38,494 nt of DNA from UBA1172 sp002457135 (GTDB lineage Bacteria; Pseudomonadota; Alphaproteobacteria; Puniceispirillales; UBA1172). How positions within the stretch are numbered: the stretch's first letter is position 1; every line of letters begins with the position of its first letter. The stretch spans positions 1-38,494 of the forward strand of contig CBFIBR010000019.1 in NCBI GenBank assembly GCA_965660935.1, in the 5' to 3' direction. The notes under the pieces are model-generated. The model was not told the origin of the DNA. It did no database searches and saw only the letters and a program-made list of their open reading frames with translations. Shown piece after piece: positions 1 through 7,705 of the stretch. The position numbers were made by a program, and so were the translations under genes.

Positions 1-35
1 GAGCAGGCCTGATCGGCCTGTGATTGGAACACCCC

Positions 36-536
36 ATGGCTGATGAAAGGGTTTGTCTTGGCGTTATCACCTCCGCCCATGGTGTGCGGGGGATGGTCAA
101 GATCAAGCCTTTCACCGAAACCCCGGGGGATGTTGCCGCCTATGGCCCGGTGACGCTGGATAGTGGCAAGCAGCTCACCATCACGGTCAAAAGCCTGAAC
201 AAGGGCATGGTGCTGGCGGCGATTGACGGTGTTGACAGTCGTGAAGCGGCTGATGATCTGCGCGGGGCCGCGTTCCATGTTGAACGTTCAGCCCTGCCGG
301 AACCGGATGAGGACAGCATCTATCAGGCTGACCTCATCGGCCGCCGGGTTGAGGACCCGTCCCTCGGCCCGATCGGTGAGGTGATCGGTGTTCATGATTT
401 CGGTGCCGGTTCCATGCTTGAGGTCAAACGCCCCGATGCCAGCCCTGTGCTGATCCCTTTCGGGGGTGACAACAGGATGGAATTGCTGGACGGGTTGATC
501 AGGCTCAGCGTCAACCCTGTCTGGCTGGAGGAGTGA
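36..536 (+). CDS. rimM: Ribosome maturation factor RimM
   Basis: RimM helps assemble the head of the 30S subunit by binding S19. The 166-residue protein has the RimM N-terminal beta-barrel, with the family motif GVRG at residues 16-19 after a GVITSAHG lead-in, and a C-terminal PRC-barrel-like part from about residue 93 (DLIGRRVED onward). I chose the ATG at 36 because family members start just before the V-x-L-G-x-I strand; a TTG at 24 is in frame but adds nothing conserved. The stop at 534-536 lies within the Shine-Dalgarno region of trmD, 5 bases ahead of its ATG, so the two are probably translated together. The order rimM-trmD-rplS is the common bacterial operon; rpsP would be expected just off the left edge. 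Identity is secure. Confidence 0.95.
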   Translation: MADERVCLGVITSAHGVRGMVKIKPFTETPGDVAAYGPVTLDSGKQLTITVKSLNKGMVLAAIDGVDSREAADDLRGAAFHVERSALPEPDEDSIYQADLIGRRVEDPSLGPIGEVIGVHDFGAGSMLEVKRPDASPVLIPFGGDNRMELLDGLIRLSVNPVWLEE

Positions 537-541
537 AAATA

Positions 542-1306
542 ATGGCTTCCGACCCTACATCGACCCATTCCTTACCCCCTGCCTTACCCCCTGCCTTACC
601 GTGGAATGCGCGTATTCTGACGCTTTTCCCCGCCATGTTCCCTGGCCTGCTTGGCCAGTCGCTGGCTGGAAAGGCGCTTGAAAAAGGCCTCTGGTCCCTT
701 GATGTCCATGATATCCGTGACCATGCTCATGATCGTCACCGCACCGTTGATGACACGCCCTTTGGTGGCGGGCCGGGCATGGTGATGCGGCCTGATGTGG
801 TGGCGGCTGCCATCACCGCGGCGGCTTCGGGCATGGCTGAAGGCACGGCGATGATCTATTTTTCGCCGCGGGGCCGCCGCCTTGATCAGGCGCTGGTGCG
901 TGAACTGGCGGCCGGGCCGGGCGCGGTCATGGTCTGCGGCCGTTATGAGGGCCTTGATGAGCGCGTCATTGATCAGGCCGGGCTGATGGAAGTCAGCATC
1001 GGGGATTACGTCCTGTCGGGCGGTGAGATGGCGGCGCTGGTGCTGATGGATGCGGTGATCCGCCTGCTCCCCGGGGTCATGGGGAATGCCCAGGCCCATG
1101 CCGAGGACAGTTTTGAGGAAGGCCTGCTGGAACACCCGCTTTACACCCAGCCCCGGGAATGGAACGGCATGGCCGTGCCGGATATTCTGACCAGCGGCAA
1201 TCATGAAGCGATCCGTCAATGGCGACAGGCCAAAGCCGAGGCCATAACAAGGGCAAGACGGCCTGACCTGTGGGCAGCATGGCAGGCACGGCAAAAGAGC
1301 AAATAA
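542..1306 (+). CDS. trmD: tRNA (guanine-N1)-methyltransferase TrmD
   Basis: TrmD methylates G37 of tRNAs next to the anticodon using S-adenosylmethionine and prevents frameshifting. The 254-residue protein shows the SPOUT trefoil-knot signatures: FGGGPG at 74-79, CGRYEGLDER at 132-141, SIGDYVLSGGE at 152-162, followed by the EDSF segment that carries the catalytic Asp in the family. The ATG at 542 is preceded by GGAGGAG at 527-533 with normal spacing; a GTG at 533 overlapping the rimM stop is a weaker alternative. The core begins only at about residue 21 (WNARILTLFP). The 20 residues before it contain a short Leu-Pro-Pro-Ala duplication made by a 12-base tandem repeat and look nonconserved. 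Second gene of the rimM-trmD-rplS operon. Confidence 0.95.
   Translation: MASDPTSTHSLPPALPPALPWNARILTLFPAMFPGLLGQSLAGKALEKGLWSLDVHDIRDHAHDRHRTVDDTPFGGGPGMVMRPDVVAAAITAAASGMAEGTAMIYFSPRGRRLDQALVRELAAGPGAVMVCGRYEGLDERVIDQAGLMEVSIGDYVLSGGEMAALVLMDAVIRLLPGVMGNAQAHAEDSFEEGLLEHPLYTQPREWNGMAVPDILTSGNHEAIRQWRQAKAEAITRARRPDLWAAWQARQKSK
570..600 (+). repeat. 12-base tandem repeat at the trmD N-terminus
   Basis: The unit CCTTACCCCCTG occurs twice in tandem (570-581 and 582-593) and is followed by a partial third copy (594-600). It is in frame and encodes LPPA-LPPA-LP just before the conserved TrmD core. Probably a replication-slippage duplication in a tolerant N-terminal extension. Confidence 0.85.
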
Positions 1307-1366
1307 GCCATTTCCTTGCCATTTTGGGGTGACAGATGGCACGGACAGTGATATATCAACCCCTCA

Positions 1367-1388
1367 CTGGCGGGGCATCGGCCCCCAG
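1367..1388 (+). promoter_or_regulatory. GC-rich hairpin in the rplS leader
   Basis: GGGGC at 1372-1376 pairs with GCCCC at 1381-1385 around an ATCG loop, and flanking CTG/CAG can extend it with a small bulge. It ends 12 bases before the AAGGAG of rplS. It could tune L19 output relative to rimM and trmD, or be a weak attenuator, but it has no strong U-run. Function is inference. Confidence 0.3.
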
Positions 1389-1414
1389 TCTGGTTTCTTG
1401 AAGGAGAAAAGGCC

Positions 1415-1816
1415 ATGAATATTCTTGATAAAATTGGCCAGAAAGAAATGGATAAGATCAACGCTGATCGCGACACACCGGAATTTGGTCCGGGTGATAC
1501 GCTGCGCGTTGATGTTAAGGTTGTCGAAGGCACGCGTGAGCGGATTCAGGCTTTTGAAGGTGTCTGCATCGCTGTCAAATCCGATGGCGTGAATTCCGCG
1601 TTCACGGTTCGCAAGATTTCCTATGGTGAAGGGGTTGAGCGTATTTTCCCGCTTTACTCACCCCGTGTCGCCGGGATCACTGTTCTTCGTCGTGGCCGCG
1701 TTCGTCGCGCCAAACTCTATTACCTGCGGGGTCGCACCGGTAAGGCTGCCCGGATCACGGAAAAGTCGCGTGACCGCACCACCAAGACTGAAAAACGCAC
1801 CGAAGCGACCGCCTAG
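1415..1816 (+). CDS. rplS: 50S ribosomal protein L19
   Basis: L19 sits at the 30S-50S interface of the ribosome. The 133-residue protein starts MNILDKIGQKEM and carries the family core: FGPGDTLRVDVKVVEG, RIQAFEGVCIA, FTVRKISYGEGVERIFPLYSP and the RRGRVRRAKLYYLRG block, ending in a basic tail of about 20 residues. The ATG at 1415 has AAGGAG at 1401-1406. It lies 108 bases after trmD; this gap holds a GC-rich hairpin, so L19 may be expressed at a different level from the two modification genes upstream. Identity is certain. Confidence 0.98.
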   Translation: MNILDKIGQKEMDKINADRDTPEFGPGDTLRVDVKVVEGTRERIQAFEGVCIAVKSDGVNSAFTVRKISYGEGVERIFPLYSPRVAGITVLRRGRVRRAKLYYLRGRTGKAARITEKSRDRTTKTEKRTEATA

Positions 1817-1925
1817 CATCACCACCCCGTTTTTGCCATCGCCCGCCTTGCTGATCGATTGGCAATGACGGGCCTATAACAGGTATCCTGACGGAAGGAT
1901 TACCGGCAAATGATGGGGAATTGCA

Positions 1926-3338
1926 TTGTCTACACCACGCACACTCTTTGACAAGATCTGGGATGCTCATCTGGTCCATAAGGATGAGGATGGCTCCAGC
2001 CTGATTTACATTGACCGTCATCTCGTCCATGAGGTCACCAGCCCGCAAGCTTTTGAGGGCCTGCGCCAGACCGGGCGGCAGGTTTCAGCCCCTGAACGGA
2101 CCCTTGCGGTGGCGGATCATAATGTTCCCACCTCTGACCGTTCCGAAGGGATCGCTGATGTCGAATCCCGCATTCAGGTTGAGGCACTGGAAAGCAATGC
2201 CGCCGAGTTTGGCGTTCCCTATTTCGGCATGGAGGATATCCGTCAGGGCATCGTTCATGTGATCGGCCCTGAACAGGGGTTCACCCAGCCGGGCATGACG
2301 ATTGTCTGCGGGGATTCGCATACCGCCACCCATGGTGCCTTTGGTGCGCTTGCCTTTGGTATCGGCACATCGGAGGTCGAGCATGTGCTGGCGACCCAGA
2401 CGCTGATCCAGCAACCCGCCAAGAACATGCGGATCACCATTGATGGCGATCTCACCCCCGGGGTGACGGCAAAGGACCTGATCCTGCATATCATCGGGGT
2501 TATCGGCACCGCTGGCGGAACCGGCCATGTGGTCGAATACGCAGGGGAGGCGATCCGCAACCTCAGCATGGAAGGCCGCATGACGATCTGCAACATGTCG
2601 ATCGAGGCTGGCGCCCGCGCCGGGATGATCGCCCCTGATGAGCATACCTTTGACTATATCAAGGGCCGCCCCATGGCCCCGTCGGGGGAGGCATGGGATC
2701 GCGCTGTTGCGTGGTGGCGGACACTGCCATCGGATGAAGGCGCACGCTATGATCGTGAAGTCGTGATCAACGCCGCCGATATCGCCCCGACCGTGACCTG
2801 GGGGACCAGCCCCGAAGACACGGTTGCCATCACCGGCACGGTTCCGACCCCGAAAGCCGCCAAGGATCAGGCCCAGGAGGCCAAGATCAACCGCGCCCTT
2901 GATTACATGGGGCTTGAGGCTGGCATGAAGGTGACCGATATCAGCATCGACACGGTCTTTATCGGTTCCTGCACCAACAGCCGGATTGAGGATCTGCGCG
3001 CCGCCGCCGCCATTGCCAAGGGCCGGTCGGTGGCCGAAGGTGTCCGTGCCATGGTTGTTCCGGGTTCAGGCCTTGTTAAAAAGCAGGCTGAGGAAGAGGG
3101 TCTTGATGCGATTTTCCGTGATGCCGGGTTCGACTGGCGTGAGGCAGGGTGTTCGATGTGCCTGGCCATGAATGCTGACCGTCTTTCGGTGGGCGAGCGT
3201 TGCGCCTCAACCTCCAACCGTAATTTCGAAGGCCGTCAGGGCCGGGGTGGACGCACTCACCTCGTCAGCCCGGAAATGGCCGTGGCCGCCGCTATCTCAG
3301 GCAAGCTGGCTGATGTTCGCGCCTTGCAGGAGGGCTGA
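1926..3338 (+). CDS. leuC: 3-isopropylmalate dehydratase large subunit
   Basis: LeuC with LeuD isomerises 2-isopropylmalate to 3-isopropylmalate in leucine synthesis. The 470-residue protein is of the aconitase superfamily and has the three [4Fe-4S] ligands: Cys349 in SCTNSR, and Cys409 and Cys412 in GCSMC. Substrate-site motifs such as CGDSHTATHGAFG and the SNRNFEGRQG block near the C-terminus are intact. The start is a TTG at 1926: the frame is closed by a TGA at 1911-1913, no ATG or GTG lies between that stop and the conserved N-terminus (TPRTLFDKIWDAHLV), and GGGGAA at 1915-1920 gives a ribosome site. leuD follows after 3 bases. TTG starts usually lower initiation rate. Confidence 0.97.
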   Translation: MSTPRTLFDKIWDAHLVHKDEDGSSLIYIDRHLVHEVTSPQAFEGLRQTGRQVSAPERTLAVADHNVPTSDRSEGIADVESRIQVEALESNAAEFGVPYFGMEDIRQGIVHVIGPEQGFTQPGMTIVCGDSHTATHGAFGALAFGIGTSEVEHVLATQTLIQQPAKNMRITIDGDLTPGVTAKDLILHIIGVIGTAGGTGHVVEYAGEAIRNLSMEGRMTICNMSIEAGARAGMIAPDEHTFDYIKGRPMAPSGEAWDRAVAWWRTLPSDEGARYDREVVINAADIAPTVTWGTSPEDTVAITGTVPTPKAAKDQAQEAKINRALDYMGLEAGMKVTDISIDTVFIGSCTNSRIEDLRAAAAIAKGRSVAEGVRAMVVPGSGLVKKQAEEEGLDAIFRDAGFDWREAGCSMCLAMNADRLSVGERCASTSNRNFEGRQGRGGRTHLVSPEMAVAAAISGKLADVRALQEG

Positions 3339-3341
3339 TCA

Positions 3342-3947
3342 ATGCAGAAATTTGTCAACCATAGCGGCACCGCCGCGCCACTCGATATCATCAATATCGA
3401 CACTGATATGATCATCCCCAAGCAGTTCCTGAAAACCATCAAGCGAACCGGGCTGGGGGCCAATCTCTTTGATGAGATGCGGTTTGATACCGATGGCAGC
3501 GAAAAGCCGGATTTCATCCTCAACAGGGAACCATGGCGGGGGGCCTCGATCCTCGTTGCCGGTGACAATTTCGGCTGCGGGTCGAGCCGTGAACACGCGC
3601 CATGGGCGTTGCTCGATTATGGTGTCCGCGTTGTGATCTCAACCAGTTTTGCCGATATCTTCTACAACAACTGCTTCAAGAACGGCATTCTGCCGATTGT
3701 GGTTTCGGCTGATGAGCGCGATGCCCTGATGGCGGATGCCAGTGATGCCGAAAACCCGATGCTCAAGGTTGATCTGATGACCCAGGAAATTCATCGCCCC
3801 AACGGCGCAACGGTCAGTTTCGATATTGACCCGTTCCGCAAGCAGTGCCTGATCGAGGGCCTCGATGATATTGGCCTGACCTTGCAGAAACGCAGCAAGA
3901 TTGAGGCTTATGAGGCATCCCGCAAAAACTCCCACCCCTGGCTCTGA
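3342..3947 (+). CDS. leuD: 3-isopropylmalate dehydratase small subunit
   Basis: LeuD is the swivel-domain partner of LeuC. The 201-residue protein has the family motifs NIDTDMIIPKQFLK near the N-terminus, GCGSSREHAPWAL in the middle and NNCFKNGILPI after it. The ATG at 3342 is preceded by AGGAGGG at 3328-3334 inside the end of leuC, so the pair is probably translationally coupled. The C-terminus SHPWL plus the stop codon is duplicated immediately downstream as an 18-base imperfect copy. Length is normal for the proteobacterial enzyme. Confidence 0.97.
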   Translation: MQKFVNHSGTAAPLDIINIDTDMIIPKQFLKTIKRTGLGANLFDEMRFDTDGSEKPDFILNREPWRGASILVAGDNFGCGSSREHAPWALLDYGVRVVISTSFADIFYNNCFKNGILPIVVSADERDALMADASDAENPMLKVDLMTQEIHRPNGATVSFDIDPFRKQCLIEGLDDIGLTLQKRSKIEAYEASRKNSHPWL

Positions 3948-3965
3948 TCCCGCCCCTGGCTCTGG
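3930..3965 (+). repeat. 18-base tandem duplication across the leuD stop codon
   Basis: Bases 3930-3947 (last five codons of leuD plus TGA) and 3948-3965 agree at 16 of 18 positions. The second copy reads SRPWLW in the leuD frame, with TGG where the first copy has TGA. Both differences are A to G. Confidence 0.85.
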
Positions 3966-4012
3966 TCAGGGCGTTCAGGAACAGCATGAATATCAATCAA
4001 CAGGATAGATAA

Positions 4013-5128
4013 ATGGCAACGAACAGACAAATGATGGTGATGGCCGGTGACGGTATCGGCCCTGAGGTGATGACCGCAACACTTAAGGTTGTCGACTGGC
4101 TGGCCAAGCACCGCTCGATCAGTTTCGATATCAGCGAAGGCCTGGTTGGCGGGGCGGCCTATGACAAATCCGGTTCTCCCCTCACCGATGAAACCCTGGC
4201 TGATGCCATGGCCGCCGATGCTGTCCTGTTCGGGGCTGTTGGCGGGCCTGAATACGATGACCTGCCGTTTGAGCTGAAGCCGGAGCGGGCCCTGCTCGGC
4301 CTGCGCAAGGAAATGGACCTGTTTGCCAATCTCCGCCCGGCGCTGGTTTTCCCGCCGCTTGTTTCCGCATCCAGCCTCAAGCCTGAGATTGTCTCGGGGC
4401 TGAATATCGTGATTGTTCGTGAGCTTACCGGCGGGATCTATTTCGCTGAACCGCGTGGCCGTGACACTGATGCAGACGGCATGGTTCGTGCCTTTGACAC
4501 CAATATGTATACCCCGCCTGAAATCGAACGCATTGGGCGTGTTGCCTTTGATCTTGCCCGCAAGCGTGATGGCGCGGTGATGAGCGTTGAAAAAGCCAAC
4601 GTGATGCATTCAGGGGTACTCTGGCGTGAGGTCATGACCGCGCTCCATGCCGCCGAGGGTGAGGGTGTCAGCCTGTCCCATATGTATGCTGATAACTGCG
4701 CCATGCAGCTGGTCCGCAACCCGCGCCAGTTTGATGTGATCGTCACCGATAACCTGTTTGGTGATCTTCTGTCGGATTGTGCGGCGATGCTCACCGGCTC
4801 CCTCGGGATGCTGCCATCAGCCTCCCTTGGTGCGATTGACGAGACCACGGGCAAGCGTCACGCCCTTTATGAGCCGGTGCATGGTTCCGCGCCTGATATC
4901 GCTGGTCAGGGGCTTGCCAACCCGCTCGCCCAGGTGCTGAGCCTGGCGATGCTGCTGCGCTATTCCTTTGATCAGGGTGATGATGCCGAACTGCTGGAAC
5001 GCGCGGTTGAAAAGGCCCTTGATGGTGAGCTTCGGACCGGTGATATCATGGCCGATGGCTGCACCCAGACCGGCACGGACGGGATGATCGGGGCTGTTCT
5101 TGACAGTCTTGATGCCCTTGCCCGCTAA
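4013..5128 (+). CDS. leuB: 3-isopropylmalate dehydrogenase
   Basis: LeuB oxidatively decarboxylates 3-isopropylmalate to 2-oxoisocaproate with NAD+, the third step specific to leucine. The 371-residue protein shows the isocitrate/isopropylmalate dehydrogenase pattern: GDGIGPEV near the N-terminus, LRKEMDLFANLRPA, RELTGGIYF, VEKANVM, the metal-binding block YADNCAMQLVRNP then VTDNLFGDLLSD, and HGSAPDIAGQG. The ATG at 4013 follows leuD by 65 bases, and leuA is not in the window. It lies 32 bases before asd. No sign of disruption. Confidence 0.97.
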   Translation: MATNRQMMVMAGDGIGPEVMTATLKVVDWLAKHRSISFDISEGLVGGAAYDKSGSPLTDETLADAMAADAVLFGAVGGPEYDDLPFELKPERALLGLRKEMDLFANLRPALVFPPLVSASSLKPEIVSGLNIVIVRELTGGIYFAEPRGRDTDADGMVRAFDTNMYTPPEIERIGRVAFDLARKRDGAVMSVEKANVMHSGVLWREVMTALHAAEGEGVSLSHMYADNCAMQLVRNPRQFDVIVTDNLFGDLLSDCAAMLTGSLGMLPSASLGAIDETTGKRHALYEPVHGSAPDIAGQGLANPLAQVLSLAMLLRYSFDQGDDAELLERAVEKALDGELRTGDIMADGCTQTGTDGMIGAVLDSLDALAR

Positions 5129-5160
5129 AGCCTCAAGGCTCAACGAAAGGACCATGACCA

Positions 5161-6186
5161 ATGGGTTATAATGTTGCGGTTGCCGGTGCCACGGGCGCGG
5201 TGGGCAGAGAAATGCTGCAAACGCTTGCCGAGCGTGATTTTCCTGCTGACAATGTCCACGCGCTGGCGTCCCGGGGTTCAGCCGGGCGTGAGCTTTCTTA
5301 CGGTGAAGATCGCGATCTGACCGTCGAATCGCTTGATGATTTTGATTTTGCGAAAGTCGATATCGTGCTGTTTTCCGCAGGCGGCAGCGTGGCGCTGGAA
5401 TTCGCCCCCAAGGCCGGTGCCGCCGGTGCAATGGTGATTGATAATTCCTCGGCCTTCCGGATGGATGAGGATGTCCCCCTGATTGTGCCTGAGGTCAATG
5501 GTGATGTGCTGGATGCCTATCTGGCTGATGATGATCGCCGCAATATCATTGCCAACCCGAACTGTTCGACCATCCAGATGGTGACGGCGCTGAAGCCCCT
5601 GCATGATGCCTTTGCTGTGCGCCGGGTGGTGGTATCAACCTATCAGTCTGTTTCCGGTGCCGGTAAATCAGGCATGGATGAGCTGTTCAACCAGACTCGC
5701 AGCATTTATGTCAATGAGCCGCTCAAGCCCGAACAGTTCACCAAGGATATTGCCTTTAACGTCATCCCGCATATCGACAAGTTTCTTGATGACGGGTTCA
5801 CCAAGGAAGAATGGAAGATGACGGTCGAAACCAAGAAAATCCTCGATCCCGCGATTGAGGTGGTGGCGCATTGCGTCCGTGTGCCGGTCTTTATCGGCCA
5901 TAGTGAGGCTGTGTTCATCGAATGCGCAAACCCGATTGATGAGGATGCCGCGCGTGAGGCCCTGCGTGAAGCCGAGGGCGTGGTGGTGATTGATCACCGC
6001 GCTGATGAAGGCTATGTCACACCAAAGGAGTCCGCTGGTGAAGATGCGGTCTATGTCTCCCGTATCCGCAAGGACCCGACGATTGAAAACGGTCTTGTCT
6101 TCTGGTGCGTGTCGGACAATTTGCGCAAGGGCGCGGCGCTCAACTCGGTGCAGATCGCCGAAGAACTGGTCAGGCGCGGGCTTTAA
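5161..6186 (+). CDS. asd: Aspartate-semialdehyde dehydrogenase
   Basis: Asd reduces aspartyl phosphate to aspartate semialdehyde with NADPH, the branch point toward lysine, diaminopimelate, threonine and methionine. The 341-residue protein has the nucleotide loop GATGAVGREML near residue 9 and the catalytic Cys135 in NPNCSTIQM; VRVPVFIGHSEA follows later and the protein ends ALNSVQIAEELV. The ATG at 5161 has AAAGG at 5146-5150; an ATG at 5153 is out of frame. It follows leuB by 32 bases and is convergent with pdxY, whose stop lies 7 bases away, leaving no room for a separate terminator. Confidence 0.97.
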   Translation: MGYNVAVAGATGAVGREMLQTLAERDFPADNVHALASRGSAGRELSYGEDRDLTVESLDDFDFAKVDIVLFSAGGSVALEFAPKAGAAGAMVIDNSSAFRMDEDVPLIVPEVNGDVLDAYLADDDRRNIIANPNCSTIQMVTALKPLHDAFAVRRVVVSTYQSVSGAGKSGMDELFNQTRSIYVNEPLKPEQFTKDIAFNVIPHIDKFLDDGFTKEEWKMTVETKKILDPAIEVVAHCVRVPVFIGHSEAVFIECANPIDEDAAREALREAEGVVVIDHRADEGYVTPKESAGEDAVYVSRIRKDPTIENGLVFWCVSDNLRKGAALNSVQIAEELVRRGL

Positions 6187-6193
6187 TTCCCGG

Positions 6194-7144
6194 TCAGGAA
6201 ACGCTGGTCGGGCCAGCGGCAATTTCGGGGTTGGCAATCACCGGTCGAATTGCCTCAAGCGCAATGTCCTTTCGGCCCAGCCTTTGGGTTTCGCTGAAAA
6301 TCAGCCCGCTCAGGCGGCTGGCATCCCTGACTGCATCGGTTATGCCCAGCCCGTCCATCAGGCCTTTCATGGCCAGCGCGGTGAAAAGATCGCCGCCACC
6401 TGAAAATCCCCCCGCCATGGCGTTACCAGAAATGGGGTTGCCCGAACCGGTGTTACCAGAAATGGTATTAAGAGCGTCTTTCCTGAACACTTTCATGCTG
6501 CCCGGATCGCTTATCGAATCCCCGGCAGCGAGATGATCACCCCTCAGATGCAGCGTGTCGGCAATTTCACCCTCAACGCCGGTGGCAATCCCGGTGGCGG
6601 CAACAGCCTCCAGCATCGGGTGACGATCAAAAAGGACGCTGGCGGCATGGGCCGCATCATCCAGCGCGACAATATGCCCATCGGTCAGCCAGCCCAGCTC
6701 AAACGCGTTTGGCGTGATCAGCTTCGCTCTCGGGATCAGCTGCTCGGCGATGGCCCGTGCCAGGGGTTCATCGCAATAAAGCCGGCCATGGTCACCAAAG
6801 GCAGGGTCCACCAGAACGGGCCTGCCCGATCCGTCAAATCGGCTGAGGGCATCCTCAATGGCGGCGATCTGCCCGACATGGCCGATATACCCGGTCATGA
6901 TTGCATCCAGTCCAGCCCACCCGTTCAGGCGTTCTATCCCCATGATAACTGACGAAAAATCATCATTGCTGATGGAACCCCCGGCCCTGAAACCATGGCC
7001 GGGATGGGCCGTCAGCTGGATGGTATCGACCCGGCATAAAAGATGCGCTGATGCCGCCATGACCGCGGCGGCCATGGTGTTGCCGACCGCGCCAAGCGTA
7101 ACCGAAGACTGAATGGATAAAATGCTCTTCATGGCGGTGATCAT
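6194..7144 (-). CDS. pdxY: Pyridoxal kinase, PdxY type (ribokinase-like)
   Basis: Likely phosphorylates pyridoxal for B6 salvage. The 316-residue product starts with ILSIQSSVTLGAVGNTMAA, close to the PdxY/PdxK opening, and has YIGHVGQI, VLVDPAFGDHGRLY, LITPNAFELGWLTD and the anion hole GGGDLFTAL with the catalytic Asp (GTGD or GSGD in most relatives). It is about 30 residues longer than typical PdxY (about 287), and the extra length lies just before GGGD: a Gly/Asn/Ser-rich stretch with two ISGN repeats. Start: ATG at 7144 or ATG at 7132 (MKSILSIQ); neither has a strong ribosome site. Divergent from sdhC, with a palindrome 13 bases upstream. Related HMP kinases are less similar in the first motif. 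Specificity is inferred from sequence. Confidence 0.85.
   Translation of the reverse strand: MITAMKSILSIQSSVTLGAVGNTMAAAVMAASAHLLCRVDTIQLTAHPGHGFRAGGSISNDDFSSVIMGIERLNGWAGLDAIMTGYIGHVGQIAAIEDALSRFDGSGRPVLVDPAFGDHGRLYCDEPLARAIAEQLIPRAKLITPNAFELGWLTDGHIVALDDAAHAASVLFDRHPMLEAVAATGIATGVEGEIADTLHLRGDHLAAGDSISDPGSMKVFRKDALNTISGNTGSGNPISGNAMAGGFSGGGDLFTALAMKGLMDGLGITDAVRDASRLSGLIFSETQRLGRKDIALEAIRPVIANPEIAAGPTSVS
6422..6465 (-). repeat. Direct repeats with 30-base period inside pdxY
   Basis: GTTACCAGAAATGG (plus-strand reading) occurs at 6422-6435 and again at 6452-6465. The period of 30 bases keeps frame and encodes two ISGN-containing decapeptides in the pdxY insertion ahead of the catalytic GGGD loop. 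Confidence 0.85.
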
Positions 7145-7156
7145 ACCCGTTTTGCT

Positions 7157-7170
7157 GAGGGATATCCCTC
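7157..7170. promoter_or_regulatory. Perfect 14-base palindrome between pdxY and sdhC
   Basis: GAGGGATATCCCTC is self-complementary over all 14 bases. It lies 13 bases upstream of the pdxY start and 92 bases upstream of the sdhCDAB candidate -35. A dimeric repressor site is a reasonable guess, more likely for pdxY; no regulator is identified. Confidence 0.4.
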
Positions 7171-7261
7171 TTTATCAGCATGCCGATCAACTGGATACCT
7201 TAGAATACGCGGGCAAGGGGCAGGCAATCCGCGGGGTCGGCGAAAATGCCGCCATCAGGCG

Positions 7262-7290
7262 TTGACTGTTTTTCCTTCATGCGCCATAAA
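7262..7290 (+). promoter_or_regulatory. Candidate sigma70-type promoter for sdhCDAB
   Basis: TTGACT at 7262-7267 and CATAAA at 7285-7290 are separated by exactly 17 bases (5 of 6 and 4 of 6 matches to consensus). Transcription would begin near 7297, giving a very short leader that opens with the AGGAG of sdhC. Confidence 0.45.
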
Positions 7291-7311
7291 TCCAATTCAG
7301 GAGTGATATTC

Positions 7312-7692
7312 ATGCCTAGAGAACGTCCTCTATCTCCACATCTGCTGGTTTACAAACCACAGCTTACATCCGTTCTATCCATCAGCCATCGCCTCAGCGG
7401 TGCTGCCCTTGCTGGTGGCAGCCTCTTGGCTGTGTGGTGGATTGTTGCGCTGGCAACGGGGCCGGAATACTTTGGCTTTGTCCAGGCCCTGATGCTGAGC
7501 GTGCCAGGCCAGCTGGTGCTGATGGCGTTCAGTGCAGCGGTGTTCTATCACCTCAGCAACGGCATTCGTCACCTGTTCTGGGATTTCGGCTATTTCCTTT
7601 CGCTTCAAGGGGTTTACCGTTCCGGTTACGCCGTGATCACATCAACGCTTGTGCTGACCGGAAGCCTCTGGCTTGCCGTGTTGTTCTCTTGA
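7312..7692 (+). CDS. sdhC: Succinate dehydrogenase cytochrome b556 subunit
   Basis: SdhC is one of two inner-membrane anchors of complex II, holding heme b and the ubiquinone site. The 126-residue protein has three hydrophobic helices (about 29-49, 61-83 and 106-125), the motif SISHRLSG with Ser23 and Arg27 matching the quinone-site residues of E. coli SdhC, and His80 in FYHLSNGIRHLFWDFG at the heme-ligand position. I start at ATG 7312 because AGGAG (7299-7303) sits correctly before it and MPRERPLSPHL is the usual opening; an upstream in-frame ATG at 7246 adds 22 unlike residues. sdhD follows after 13 bases. Confidence 0.95.
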   Translation: MPRERPLSPHLLVYKPQLTSVLSISHRLSGAALAGGSLLAVWWIVALATGPEYFGFVQALMLSVPGQLVLMAFSAAVFYHLSNGIRHLFWDFGYFLSLQGVYRSGYAVITSTLVLTGSLWLAVLFS

Positions 7693-7705
7693 AGGGGGCC
7701 GGGGG

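Noticed and set aside
1..23. Possible end of an upstream gene (EQA then TGA at 10-12, expected rpsP)
   Set aside because: Only four codons are visible; too short to identify. The expectation rests on gene order alone.
1833..1865. Imperfect inverted repeat (TTGCCATCG against CGATTGGCAA) between rplS and leuC
   Set aside because: One bulge, a 14-base loop and no U-run after it; not good enough to call a terminator.
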